Assembly (NCBI RefSeq): GCF_003056305.1
Contig: NZ_PYVX01000006.1
Location: 1-64,000 of the forward strand
Source of the DNA: Halomonas denitrificans
GTDB taxonomy: Bacteria; Pseudomonadota; Gammaproteobacteria; Pseudomonadales; Halomonadaceae
Length of the DNA: 64,000 nucleotides
Direction of reading: 5' to 3'
Both the position numbers and the translations under genes were made by a program. Each line of letters opens with the position of its first letter. Within the stretch, counting starts at the first letter, position 1. The notes below the pieces were generated by a model. That model did not search any database. It worked only from the letters and a program-made list of their open reading frames with translations, and was not told the origin of the DNA. Shown piece by piece: positions 57,894-64,000 of this stretch.

Positions 57894-59126
57894 ATGCAAG
57901 ACATCCGCACCAACAAGCAGCGCCTGTGGGACAGCCTGATGGAGATGGGCGAGATCGGCGGCACCGACAAGGGCGGCTGCTGCCGCCTGGCGTTGACCGA
58001 TCTCGACAAGCAGGGGCGCGACCTCTTCGTGCGCTGGTGCGAGGCGGCCGGCTGCACGATCAGCGTCGACAAGATGGGCAATATCTTCGCGCGTCGTGCC
58101 GGCCAGGACGACTCGCTGCCGCCGGTGGTCATGGGCAGCCACCTCGACACCCAGCCCACCGGCGGCAAGTTCGACGGCGTCTATGGCGTGCTCGCCGGGC
58201 TCGAGGTGATCCGCACCCTCAACGACCACGGCATCGAGACCCGGGCGCCCATCGAGGCCTCGGTCTGGACCAACGAGGAGGGATCCCGCTTCCCGCCGGC
58301 CATGGTCTCCTCCGGCGTCTTTGCCGGCGCCTTCGACCTGGAGTATGGCCTCAGCCGCGCCGACCTGGACGGCAAGACCATGGGCGAGGAACTGGCGCGT
58401 ATCGGCTATGCCGGCAGCGACGAGGTCGGCGGCCGCCCCTTCAAGGCCTTCTTCGAGGCCCATATCGAACAGGGCCCGATCCTCGAGGCGGAGAACAAGC
58501 AGATCGGTGTCGTGACCGATGCCCAGGGGCAGCGCTGGTACGAGGTCACGCTGACCGGCCAGGAGTCCCATGCCGGCCCGACGCCCATGCCGACCCGCCG
58601 CGATGCCCTGGTGGGCGCCGCCCGCATCGTCGATATGGTCAACCGCATCGGCATGGAGAACCAGCCCAATGCCTGCGCCACGGTTGGCCTGATGCAGGTC
58701 TTCCCCAACTCGCGCAACGTCATTCCCGGCCAGGTGTTCTTCACCGTCGACTTCCGCCACCCCGATGCCGCGGTTCTCGAACGGATGGACCAGGCGCTGC
58801 GGGAAGGCGCCCGGCGCATCGTCGAGGACCTCCGGCTGGAGATGGACTTCGAGCAGATCTGGTACTCGCCGCCGGTGCCCTTCGACCGTGACTGCGTGGC
58901 CTCGGTCCGCAAGGCCACCGAGTCCCTCGGCCTCAGCCATCGGGAGATGGTCAGCGGCGCCGGCCACGACGCCTGCTACATCGCGCGGGTCGCGCCCACC
59001 TCGATGATCTTCGTGCCCTGCGAGGACGGGATCAGTCACAACGAGCTGGAGCGCGCCGATGCCGACGATCTGGCCGCCGGCTGCGATGTGCTGCTCAAGG
59101 CGGTGCTGGAACGCGCCAACGACTGA
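57894..59126 (+). CDS. Zn-dependent M20 amidohydrolase, N-carbamoyl-beta-alanine amidohydrolase (beta-ureidopropionase) type
   Basis: In reductive pyrimidine breakdown this enzyme releases beta-alanine, CO2 and ammonia from N-carbamoyl-beta-alanine. The 410-residue hydantoinase/carbamoylase family protein has the binuclear metal site: His83 and Asp94 (GSHLDTQPTGGKFDG), Glu128-Glu129 (TNEEGSRF), His190 (AHIEQGP) and His382 (GISHNELE), plus the dimerisation domain with GQESHAGPTPM. Allantoate or N-carbamoyl-amino-acid hydrolase are alternatives; the dihydropyrimidinase, RutR and LLM neighbours favour the beta-alanine type. GAGG precedes the ATG. Confidence 0.85.
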   Translation: MQDIRTNKQRLWDSLMEMGEIGGTDKGGCCRLALTDLDKQGRDLFVRWCEAAGCTISVDKMGNIFARRAGQDDSLPPVVMGSHLDTQPTGGKFDGVYGVLAGLEVIRTLNDHGIETRAPIEASVWTNEEGSRFPPAMVSSGVFAGAFDLEYGLSRADLDGKTMGEELARIGYAGSDEVGGRPFKAFFEAHIEQGPILEAENKQIGVVTDAQGQRWYEVTLTGQESHAGPTPMPTRRDALVGAARIVDMVNRIGMENQPNACATVGLMQVFPNSRNVIPGQVFFTVDFRHPDAAVLERMDQALREGARRIVEDLRLEMDFEQIWYSPPVPFDRDCVASVRKATESLGLSHREMVSGAGHDACYIARVAPTSMIFVPCEDGISHNELERADADDLAAGCDVLLKAVLERAND

Positions 59127-59158
59127 AGACGAGTCCCAAGGGACCCTGGAGAACAACA

Positions 59159-60322
59159 ATGCGACTATCCGTCATGCGGGAGCGTCATCCTGGCGAAGCC
59201 AGGGTGGCCCTGACCCCCGCGAACGTCTCGGCCCTGGCCGACCGCGGCTGCCAGGTCTTCGTGGAAACCGGCGCCGGCGACGCCGCCGGCTTCACCAATG
59301 CCAGCTATCGCGAGGCGGGCGCCGAGATCCTCGAGACGCGGGCCCAGCTGCTGGACAAGGGCGAGATCATCCTCTGCGTCGATGCCTCCCACGCGGAAGG
59401 TCTGGCCGACCTGAGGGAGGGCCACGTCTGTATCGGCCTGATGGATCCGCTCAGCCAGTCCGACCGCTTCAGTGACCTGGCCAGGCGCGGCATCACGACC
59501 CTCGCGCTGGAGCTGGTGCCGCGAATCAGCCGCGCCCAGAGCATGGACGCACTCTCCTCGATCGCCACCCTCGCCGGCTACAAGGCCGTGCTGCTGGCCG
59601 CCGCCCAGGCGCCGCGCATCTTCCCGATGATGATGACCGCCGCCGGCACCCTGAATCCCTCCCGGGTCTTCATCATGGGCGCCGGGGTCGCCGGGCTGCA
59701 GGCCGCCGCGACGGCCAAGCGGCTGGGTGCCGTGGTGGAGGCCTACGACGTCCGCCCCGCGGCCCGGGAACAGATCCTTTCGGTGGGCGCCAAGCCCGTC
59801 GAGCTGGACCTGGACACCTCGGCCGCCGAGGGGCAGGGCGGGTACGCCAGCGAGCAGGATGATGCCTTCCTCGATCGTCAGCGCGCCCAGATGGGAGCGG
59901 TGCTGGCCCAGCAGGACGTGGTCATCACCACGGCGGCGATCCCCGGCGCCAAGGCGCCGGTGCTGATCACCGAGGAGATGGTCAAGGGCATGAAGGCCGG
60001 CGCCGTGATCGTCGATCTCGCCGCCGAACGCGGCGGCAACTGCGCGCTGAGCCAGCCGGGCGAGGTGGTCAGCGTCTATGGCGTCACCATCATCGGCCCG
60101 CGCAATCTCGTCGCCACCCTGCCCCACCATGCCAGCCAGATGTATGGCCGCAATCTCGAGAACCTGCTGCGCCACCTGCTGGATGACCAGGGGGACCTGT
60201 ACCTGGACTTCGAGGACGAGATCCTCGACGAGACCGTGGTGACTCACGCGGGCGAGGTTCGCGCCACACGCATTCGCGAGCGCCTCTCCCTTCCCGTCAA
60301 GGCCAGCGAGGAGGTGGCGTAA
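59159..60322 (+). CDS. pntAA: Re/Si-specific NAD(P)+ transhydrogenase subunit alpha-1 (NAD(H)-binding domain I)
   Basis: This 387-residue soluble dI subunit of proton-translocating transhydrogenase is related to alanine dehydrogenase. It starts RERHPGEARVALTPANV, has the Rossmann motif GAGVAGLQAAATAKRLGA and YDVRPAAREQILSVGAK, and ends without membrane helices. The enzyme uses proton influx to drive NADH + NADP+ to NAD+ + NADPH. The split three-subunit form is common in alphaproteobacteria, in contrast to two-subunit E. coli PntAB. It overlaps pntAB as TAATG. Confidence 0.93.
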   Translation: MRLSVMRERHPGEARVALTPANVSALADRGCQVFVETGAGDAAGFTNASYREAGAEILETRAQLLDKGEIILCVDASHAEGLADLREGHVCIGLMDPLSQSDRFSDLARRGITTLALELVPRISRAQSMDALSSIATLAGYKAVLLAAAQAPRIFPMMMTAAGTLNPSRVFIMGAGVAGLQAAATAKRLGAVVEAYDVRPAAREQILSVGAKPVELDLDTSAAEGQGGYASEQDDAFLDRQRAQMGAVLAQQDVVITTAAIPGAKAPVLITEEMVKGMKAGAVIVDLAAERGGNCALSQPGEVVSVYGVTIIGPRNLVATLPHHASQMYGRNLENLLRHLLDDQGDLYLDFEDEILDETVVTHAGEVRATRIRERLSLPVKASEEVA

Positions 60323-60609
60323 TGGACATGATCATCATGCAAGTGTCGCTGTTCGTGCTGGCCGTGATCCTGGGGGTCGAGCTGATCACCAAGGTCCCGG
60401 CCACCCTGCATACCCCGCTGATGTCAGGGAGCAACGCCATTTCCGGCATCACCCTGGTGGGGGCCCTGCTCGCCGCCGGGTCCGGGGAGGTCGGCGGCCT
60501 CTGGGTATCGGTGCTCGGCATGATTGCCGTGACCCTGGCCACCATCAACGTGGTGGGTGGGTTCATGGTCACCAACCGCATGCTGCGCATGTTCAGTCGG
60601 AGGGGCTAA
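60322..60609 (+). CDS. pntAB: NAD(P) transhydrogenase subunit alpha-2 (membrane)
   Basis: This 95-residue protein has three helices; the conserved VPATLHTPLMSGSNAISGI (about residues 22-40) sits at the interface with subunit beta. It is separate from dI as in the three-gene type. Its start overlaps pntAA by one base, and pntB follows after 3 bp. Confidence 0.95.
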   Translation: MDMIIMQVSLFVLAVILGVELITKVPATLHTPLMSGSNAISGITLVGALLAAGSGEVGGLWVSVLGMIAVTLATINVVGGFMVTNRMLRMFSRRG

Positions 60610-60612
60610 GCC

Positions 60613-62007
60613 ATGAGCCTGTCATTCGTGAATCTCTGCTACCTGCTCTCCGCCGTGCTGTTCATCGGCGGCATCAAGGGCCTGACGCGGCCGCGCACCG
60701 CGGTGCGCGGCAACCTGATGGCGGCCATCGGCATGCTGCTGGCCGTGGTGGTAACCCTGCTGGACCAGTCGATCCTCTCCTATGGCTGGATCCTCACCGG
60801 CGCCATCCTCGGGGCCACGATCGGCGTGCTGTTGGCCACCCGCATCCAGATGACCGCCATGCCGCAGATGGTGGCGCTGCTCAATGGTTTCGGTGGCGGT
60901 GCCTCCCTGGCCGTGGCCGTGGCCAGCTTCCTCTCCACCAACGGTCCGGTGGCCGCGTCCGGCATCGTCGGCCTCACGGCGATCGGCCTGACGGTACTGA
61001 TCGGTGCCGTGACCCTGACGGGCAGCGCGGTGGCCTTCGGCAAGCTGCAGGAGCTGCTGCCCGGCAGCCCCATGGGCTTCAAGGGCATCACGCTGTTCAA
61101 CGGCGTGCTGCTCGTCGCCGCACTGGCCATCGTCGCCAGCCTGGCCGCGGGGCATGGCGGCATCGGCCTCGTGCTGGTGCTGACCGCCATCGCCCTGGTC
61201 CTGGGGGTGACCCTGGTCGTACCCATCGGCGGGGCCGACATGCCGGTGGTCATCGCCCTGCTGAACTCCTACTCGGGCATCGCCGCCGCCGCCGCCGGCT
61301 TCATCATGGGCAACACCGTGCTGATCGTCTCCGGGGCCCTGGTGGGCGCCTCCGGCCTGATCCTGACCCGCATCATGTGCGTGGCCATGAACCGCTCCCT
61401 GGCCGGCGTGCTGTTCGGCTCGCTGTCCGAGGACGGCGGTGAGGCCATGGATGCCGACGAGGTCTATGCCGGCAAGGTCAAGTCCTCCTCGGCGGAGGAA
61501 GTCAGCATGCTGCTCGAAACCGCCCAGCGGGTGGTGATCGTCCCGGGCTTCGGCCTGGCCATGGCCCAGGCCCAGCACGCGGTCCGTGACCTGGCCGATA
61601 CGCTGGAGCGCCGCGGGGCGGAGGTGATCTACGGACTGCACCCGGTGGCGGGACGCATGCCGGGACACATGAACGTGCTGCTCGCCGAGGCGGAAGTCGA
61701 CTACGACAAGATGCAATCCATGGAGCAGATCAACCCGCACTTCGCCCAGACCGACGTGGTGATCGTGATTGGCGCCAACGACGTCACCAACCCCATGGCT
61801 CGCGAGGACAAGGGGAGTCCCATCTACGGCATGCCGATCCTCGACGTCGACCAGGCGCGCACCGTGGTGGTGGTCAAGCGCAGCCTCAGCCCTGGCTTTG
61901 CCGGCCTGCCCAATCCGCTGTTCGCCAAGGACAACACCCTGATGCTCTTCGGCGATGGCAAGCAGGCGATCCTCGACCTCACGGGGGCCCTCAACGAGGC
62001 CGCCTGA
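60613..62007 (+). CDS. pntB: NAD(P) transhydrogenase subunit beta (membrane and NADP(H) domain III)
   Basis: This 464-residue protein has eight or nine membrane helices (about 1-260) with GFGGGASLAVAVASFL and PIGGADMPVVIALLNSYSG, then domain III. The NADP-binding loop reads VPGFGLAMAQAQHAV, where most relatives have GYG. HPVAGRMPGHMNVLLAEA and GANDVTNPMAREDKGSPIYG (20 residues) follow. With pntAA/AB it would supply NADPH to NpdG. It is in the same run of genes as the F420 enzymes. Confidence 0.95.
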   Translation: MSLSFVNLCYLLSAVLFIGGIKGLTRPRTAVRGNLMAAIGMLLAVVVTLLDQSILSYGWILTGAILGATIGVLLATRIQMTAMPQMVALLNGFGGGASLAVAVASFLSTNGPVAASGIVGLTAIGLTVLIGAVTLTGSAVAFGKLQELLPGSPMGFKGITLFNGVLLVAALAIVASLAAGHGGIGLVLVLTAIALVLGVTLVVPIGGADMPVVIALLNSYSGIAAAAAGFIMGNTVLIVSGALVGASGLILTRIMCVAMNRSLAGVLFGSLSEDGGEAMDADEVYAGKVKSSSAEEVSMLLETAQRVVIVPGFGLAMAQAQHAVRDLADTLERRGAEVIYGLHPVAGRMPGHMNVLLAEAEVDYDKMQSMEQINPHFAQTDVVIVIGANDVTNPMAREDKGSPIYGMPILDVDQARTVVVVKRSLSPGFAGLPNPLFAKDNTLMLFGDGKQAILDLTGALNEAA

Positions 62008-62104
62008 GACGAGTCGTCACACGTGCGGGGGCCTCGGCCCTCGCCTTCCTTCCGTGAACCTCCCATGCGGGATCCTTCACGACAATAACGACAAGAGACG
62101 CACC

Positions 62105-62857
62105 ATGACGCACTGCAAGCGCGGTATCGCCATCGCCTGCCTGACGATCGCCGGTATCTCCTCGGCTCAGGCAGAGAAACTGTTCTCCGACTCGAGCATC
62201 TCGCTGTTGCACAGCGACCAGTACCAGGCCTTCGGCAGGGAGCAGCAGGAACAGACGTTCTTTACTTTCGAGAACGTGACGGCCCACGACTGGGGCGGCA
62301 CCTTCTTCTTCGTCGACGTCAATCAGGGCCACGGCCGCTCCAGCGGCCAGGACGATGTCTACGGTGAATTCTCTCCCGCCCTCAGCCTGAGCTGGCTGAG
62401 CGGGCGCGACCTGGGCCTGGGGCCGATTCGCGACCTGTCGCTGGCGGCCACCTACGAGTTCGGCGGTGAGACCGACCTCAACAACTACCTTACCGGTATC
62501 AGCCTGGCGTGGGATGTTCCCGGCTTCCAGTACGTCAACACCACCTTCTACTACGTCAACAACAGCGAGGTCTCGGATGACCTCCAGCTGACGCTGACCT
62601 GGGGCTCGCCCTTCGAGATCGGGCCGGCTCGCTTCCTGTTCGATGGTTTCCTGGACTACTCCACCGGCGAGTCGGATCACGCGTCGGAGCTCAACTTCAC
62701 GCCCCAGCTGAAACTCGATCTAGGCCACTTCAACGGCCATCCCGGGGTGCTCTACGCCGGCATCGAGTACGCCTACTGGCGCAACAAGTACGGCTTGCGC
62801 GATGAGGTCATGGACACCGAGAGTTCGGTCAGCGCGCTGGTCAAGTTCCACTTCTGA
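62105..62857 (+). CDS. Tsx-like outer-membrane channel protein
   Basis: This 250-residue protein has a signal peptide (HCKRGIAIACLTIAGISSAQA, cut before EKLF) and a beta-barrel pattern of alternating residues ending in the terminal phenylalanine FHF. Phrases such as FENVTAHDWGGTFFFVDVN, SLAATYEFGG and YAGIEYAYWRNKYG resemble the nucleoside-specific channel Tsx/OmpK family. It could admit nucleosides or free pyrimidines, which would suit the neighbouring catabolic genes. It lies 97 bp after pntB, with a strong terminator after it. Confidence 0.8.
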   Translation: MTHCKRGIAIACLTIAGISSAQAEKLFSDSSISLLHSDQYQAFGREQQEQTFFTFENVTAHDWGGTFFFVDVNQGHGRSSGQDDVYGEFSPALSLSWLSGRDLGLGPIRDLSLAATYEFGGETDLNNYLTGISLAWDVPGFQYVNTTFYYVNNSEVSDDLQLTLTWGSPFEIGPARFLFDGFLDYSTGESDHASELNFTPQLKLDLGHFNGHPGVLYAGIEYAYWRNKYGLRDEVMDTESSVSALVKFHF

Positions 62858-62874
62858 GCCACGGCGACTCGCCG

Positions 62875-62908
62875 AAAAAAGGCGGTGTCCCGAGGACACC
62901 GCCTTTTT
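62875..62908. terminator. Bidirectional rho-independent terminator
   Basis: A 10-bp perfect stem GGCGGTGTCC / GGACACCGCC is flanked by six A on the left and five T on the right, so it serves the tsx-like gene on the plus strand and rutR on the minus strand. Confidence 0.93.
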
Positions 62909-62962
62909 CGTACGGTCATGTCTCATGCCATCAGGCCTGGCTAGGCGGCGCCTGCCAACCAC

Positions 62963-63619
62963 TCAGGACTCACGCTCCAGCAGGCCCGTGCCCTTGAGAA
63001 TCACATGGACCAGGAAATCGCCGGCTCGCTGGAAGTCCTCCTCGTCCAGGGTTTCCTTGTCCAGCGCCATCACGATCTGCGTGGAGAAGTCGGCGTAGGT
63101 CTGGGTGGATGCCCAGATGGTGAAGAACAGGTGTTCGGGATCGATAGGGTCCATCAGGCCCTCGGCGATCCAGCTTCTCACCAGTGCGATATCGGAATCG
63201 AGCTGCGGGAGCAGGTTGTTACGCATGTACTCCTGCAGGTGGGAGGCACCGCTGATGATCTCGTTGGCGAACACCTTGGAACCGTTGGGCCGGGAACGGG
63301 ACATCTCCAGCTTGCCACGGATGTAGTTTTCGAGCATGGCTCGGGGGCTGTCGCCTTCCTGTTCGAGCAGGGCCATCTTCTCTATCCAGAGATCCAGGGT
63401 ATTGCGGATCACCTGGTGGTAGAGGCTCTCCTTGGAGGGAAAGTAATAGAGCAGGTTCTGCTTGGAGAGGCCGGCCCGCTCGGCGATCGCCTCGAGAGAG
63501 ACCCCATGGTAGCCCAGATGGGCGAAGGCCTCCTCGGCCGCGGCCAGGATCTTCGCCTCCTGGGCCTCACGGGCGGGCGATGGCTTTCTGGGTCGAGCCC
63601 TATGCTGGTGTTCAGTCAT
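62963..63619 (-). CDS. rutR: RutR-type TetR-family regulator of pyrimidine catabolism
   Basis: E. coli RutR binds uracil or thymine and leaves its operator TTGACCA-NN-TGGTCAA. This 218-residue homologue shares the helix-turn-helix AERAGLSKQNLLYYFPSKESLY (in part: LSKQNLLYYFPSKE) and the ligand-domain phrases DPEHLFFTIWASTQTYADF and YIRGKLEMSR, close to RutR. The ATG at 63619 (MTEHQHRARP) fits the family; the open frame extends upstream. It lies between the dihydropyrimidinase and the F420/pyrimidine operon and is the likely reader of the operators at 51088-51137. Confidence 0.87.
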   Translation of the reverse strand: MTEHQHRARPRKPSPAREAQEAKILAAAEEAFAHLGYHGVSLEAIAERAGLSKQNLLYYFPSKESLYHQVIRNTLDLWIEKMALLEQEGDSPRAMLENYIRGKLEMSRSRPNGSKVFANEIISGASHLQEYMRNNLLPQLDSDIALVRSWIAEGLMDPIDPEHLFFTIWASTQTYADFSTQIVMALDKETLDEEDFQRAGDFLVHVILKGTGLLERES

Positions 63620-63869
63620 CCGGTGTCCAACTCCCTGTGCAGCGGCTCCATGGGCAAGAAGCCAACGCGCCCTCAAGCATGCCCCGTCCTGGGGCTGCTG
63701 ACTCGTCGATTATGACCAATGCTACCATAGCCCCTCACTATCATTGGGGCGCAGCAGCGACGAAGGGCAACGGGACGGAAGACCGCAAGGAGCCATCAGG
63801 AAGGAGGGAAAGACCTACCGGAAGGGAGAAGCGACTGGCGGGGAGGCATCCCCGCCAGGGTAGGGACGA
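63620..63869. other. Gap between rutR and the dihydropyrimidinase
   Basis: This gap of 250 bp contains no convincing gene. It should hold the rutR promoter on the minus strand. A lone TGACCA half-site lies at 63713-63718 followed by TACCA, but it is not palindromic. Confidence 0.4.
63835..63858 (-). terminator. Hairpin downstream of the dihydropyrimidinase
   Basis: A 10-bp stem CTGGCGGGGA / TCCCCGCCAG with loop GGCA lies 11 bp past the stop codon of the truncated gene, with only a weak T-rich tail on the minus strand. Confidence 0.6.
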
Positions 63870-64000
63870 TCAGCGTTCGACCGCCTGGGGCTCGTGGAGG
63901 GCGCGCTGCTTGGCCATGGCCTCGAACACCGGGGCAAAGGGCGGACGGTGCAGGTAGCGACCGGCCCCCCGCTCGGCCCTCAGCTCGCCGTTGCACCAGA
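63870..64000 (-). CDS. Dihydropyrimidinase (D-hydantoinase), C-terminal fragment cut by the window edge
   Basis: Only the last 42 codons are present. The minus strand reads WCNGELRAERGAGRYLHRPP (20 residues), then FAPVFEAMAKQRALHEPQ, and ends AVER before TGA. The form W-x-N/D-G-x-L-x-x-x-x-GAGR-(Y/F)-(I/L)-x-RPPFAP is the end of bacterial dihydropyrimidinases as I recall them. The enzyme opens dihydrouracil to N-carbamoyl-beta-alanine, the step between the proposed reductase and the M20 amidohydrolase. It is too short for the standard frame-length cutoff, so it is easily missed. Confidence 0.72.
   Translation of the reverse strand, partial: WCNGELRAERGAGRYLHRPPFAPVFEAMAKQRALHEPQAVER

Noticed and set aside
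59159..60322. Second alanine dehydrogenase
   Set aside because: The N-terminus resembles Ald, but the YDVRPAAREQ motif, the length and the following pntAB-pntB identify transhydrogenase domain I.
63711..63736. Possible third RutR operator upstream of rutR
   Set aside because: Only a TGACCA half-site with a second ACCA in direct, not inverted, orientation; too weak to list.

Overview
The window is GC-rich chromosomal DNA of a gammaproteobacterium, most likely a Halomonas-like member of the Halomonadaceae. The basis is gene order. bamD is divergent from rluD-pgeF-clpB; the order rpsT / murJ / ribF-ileS-lspA-fkpB-ispH / minor pilins is the Pseudomonas/Halomonas arrangement; and two BCCT betaine-type carriers fit a halotolerant lifestyle. 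The assignment is inference, because the 16S gene itself lies just outside the left edge.

Layout: (1) 1-560, leader and tandem promoters of an rRNA operon running leftward out of the window. (2) 567-6312, phospholipid and branched-chain amino acid genes: pssA, ilvC divergent from its regulator ilvY, and ilvI-ilvH. (3) 6.4-14.1 kb, clpB-pgeF-rluD divergent from bamD, then nadE and a small membrane protein. (4) 14.3-18.6 kb, type IV minor pilins, AT-rich against their surroundings and without pilY1. (5) 18.7-31.6 kb, housekeeping genes (ispH, fkpB, lspA, ileS, ribF, murJ, rpsT, proB, obgE, rpmA, rplU, ispB) and tRNA-Pro(CGG). (6) 32-50 kb, accessory metabolism: hdhA, a serine hydrolase, an MscS channel, a BCCT carrier coupled to a CocE/NonD hydrolase, stress genes, and a catabolic operon of aldehyde dehydrogenase, an M19-like protein, a BCCT carrier, two poorly known proteins and a RidA protein.

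(7) 49.8-64.0 kb is the most interesting part. A tight operon encodes a near-complete coenzyme F420 pathway (cofG, cofH, cofD, cofC, cofE) and F420:NADP oxidoreductase (npdG). It runs into a luciferase-like F420-dependent oxidoreductase of the CPS_4043 type, an M20-type N-carbamoyl-beta-alanine amidohydrolase, a three-subunit proton-translocating transhydrogenase (pntAA-pntAB-pntB) and a Tsx-like outer-membrane channel. A RutR-type (uracil-sensing) TetR regulator and the C-terminus of a dihydropyrimidinase follow on the other strand. Two palindromes resembling the RutR operator sit at the cofG promoter.

Working model (inference): a RutR-controlled reductive pyrimidine catabolic island in which the proton motive force drives NADH to NADPH (Pnt), NADPH reduces F420 (NpdG), and F420H2 reduces uracil or thymine through the luciferase-like enzyme. 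Dihydropyrimidinase and the amidohydrolase would then release beta-alanine, CO2 and ammonia, and the divergent alanine dehydrogenase could recycle L-alanine made by a beta-alanine:pyruvate transaminase. I am not aware of F420-dependent pyrimidine reduction being experimentally established.
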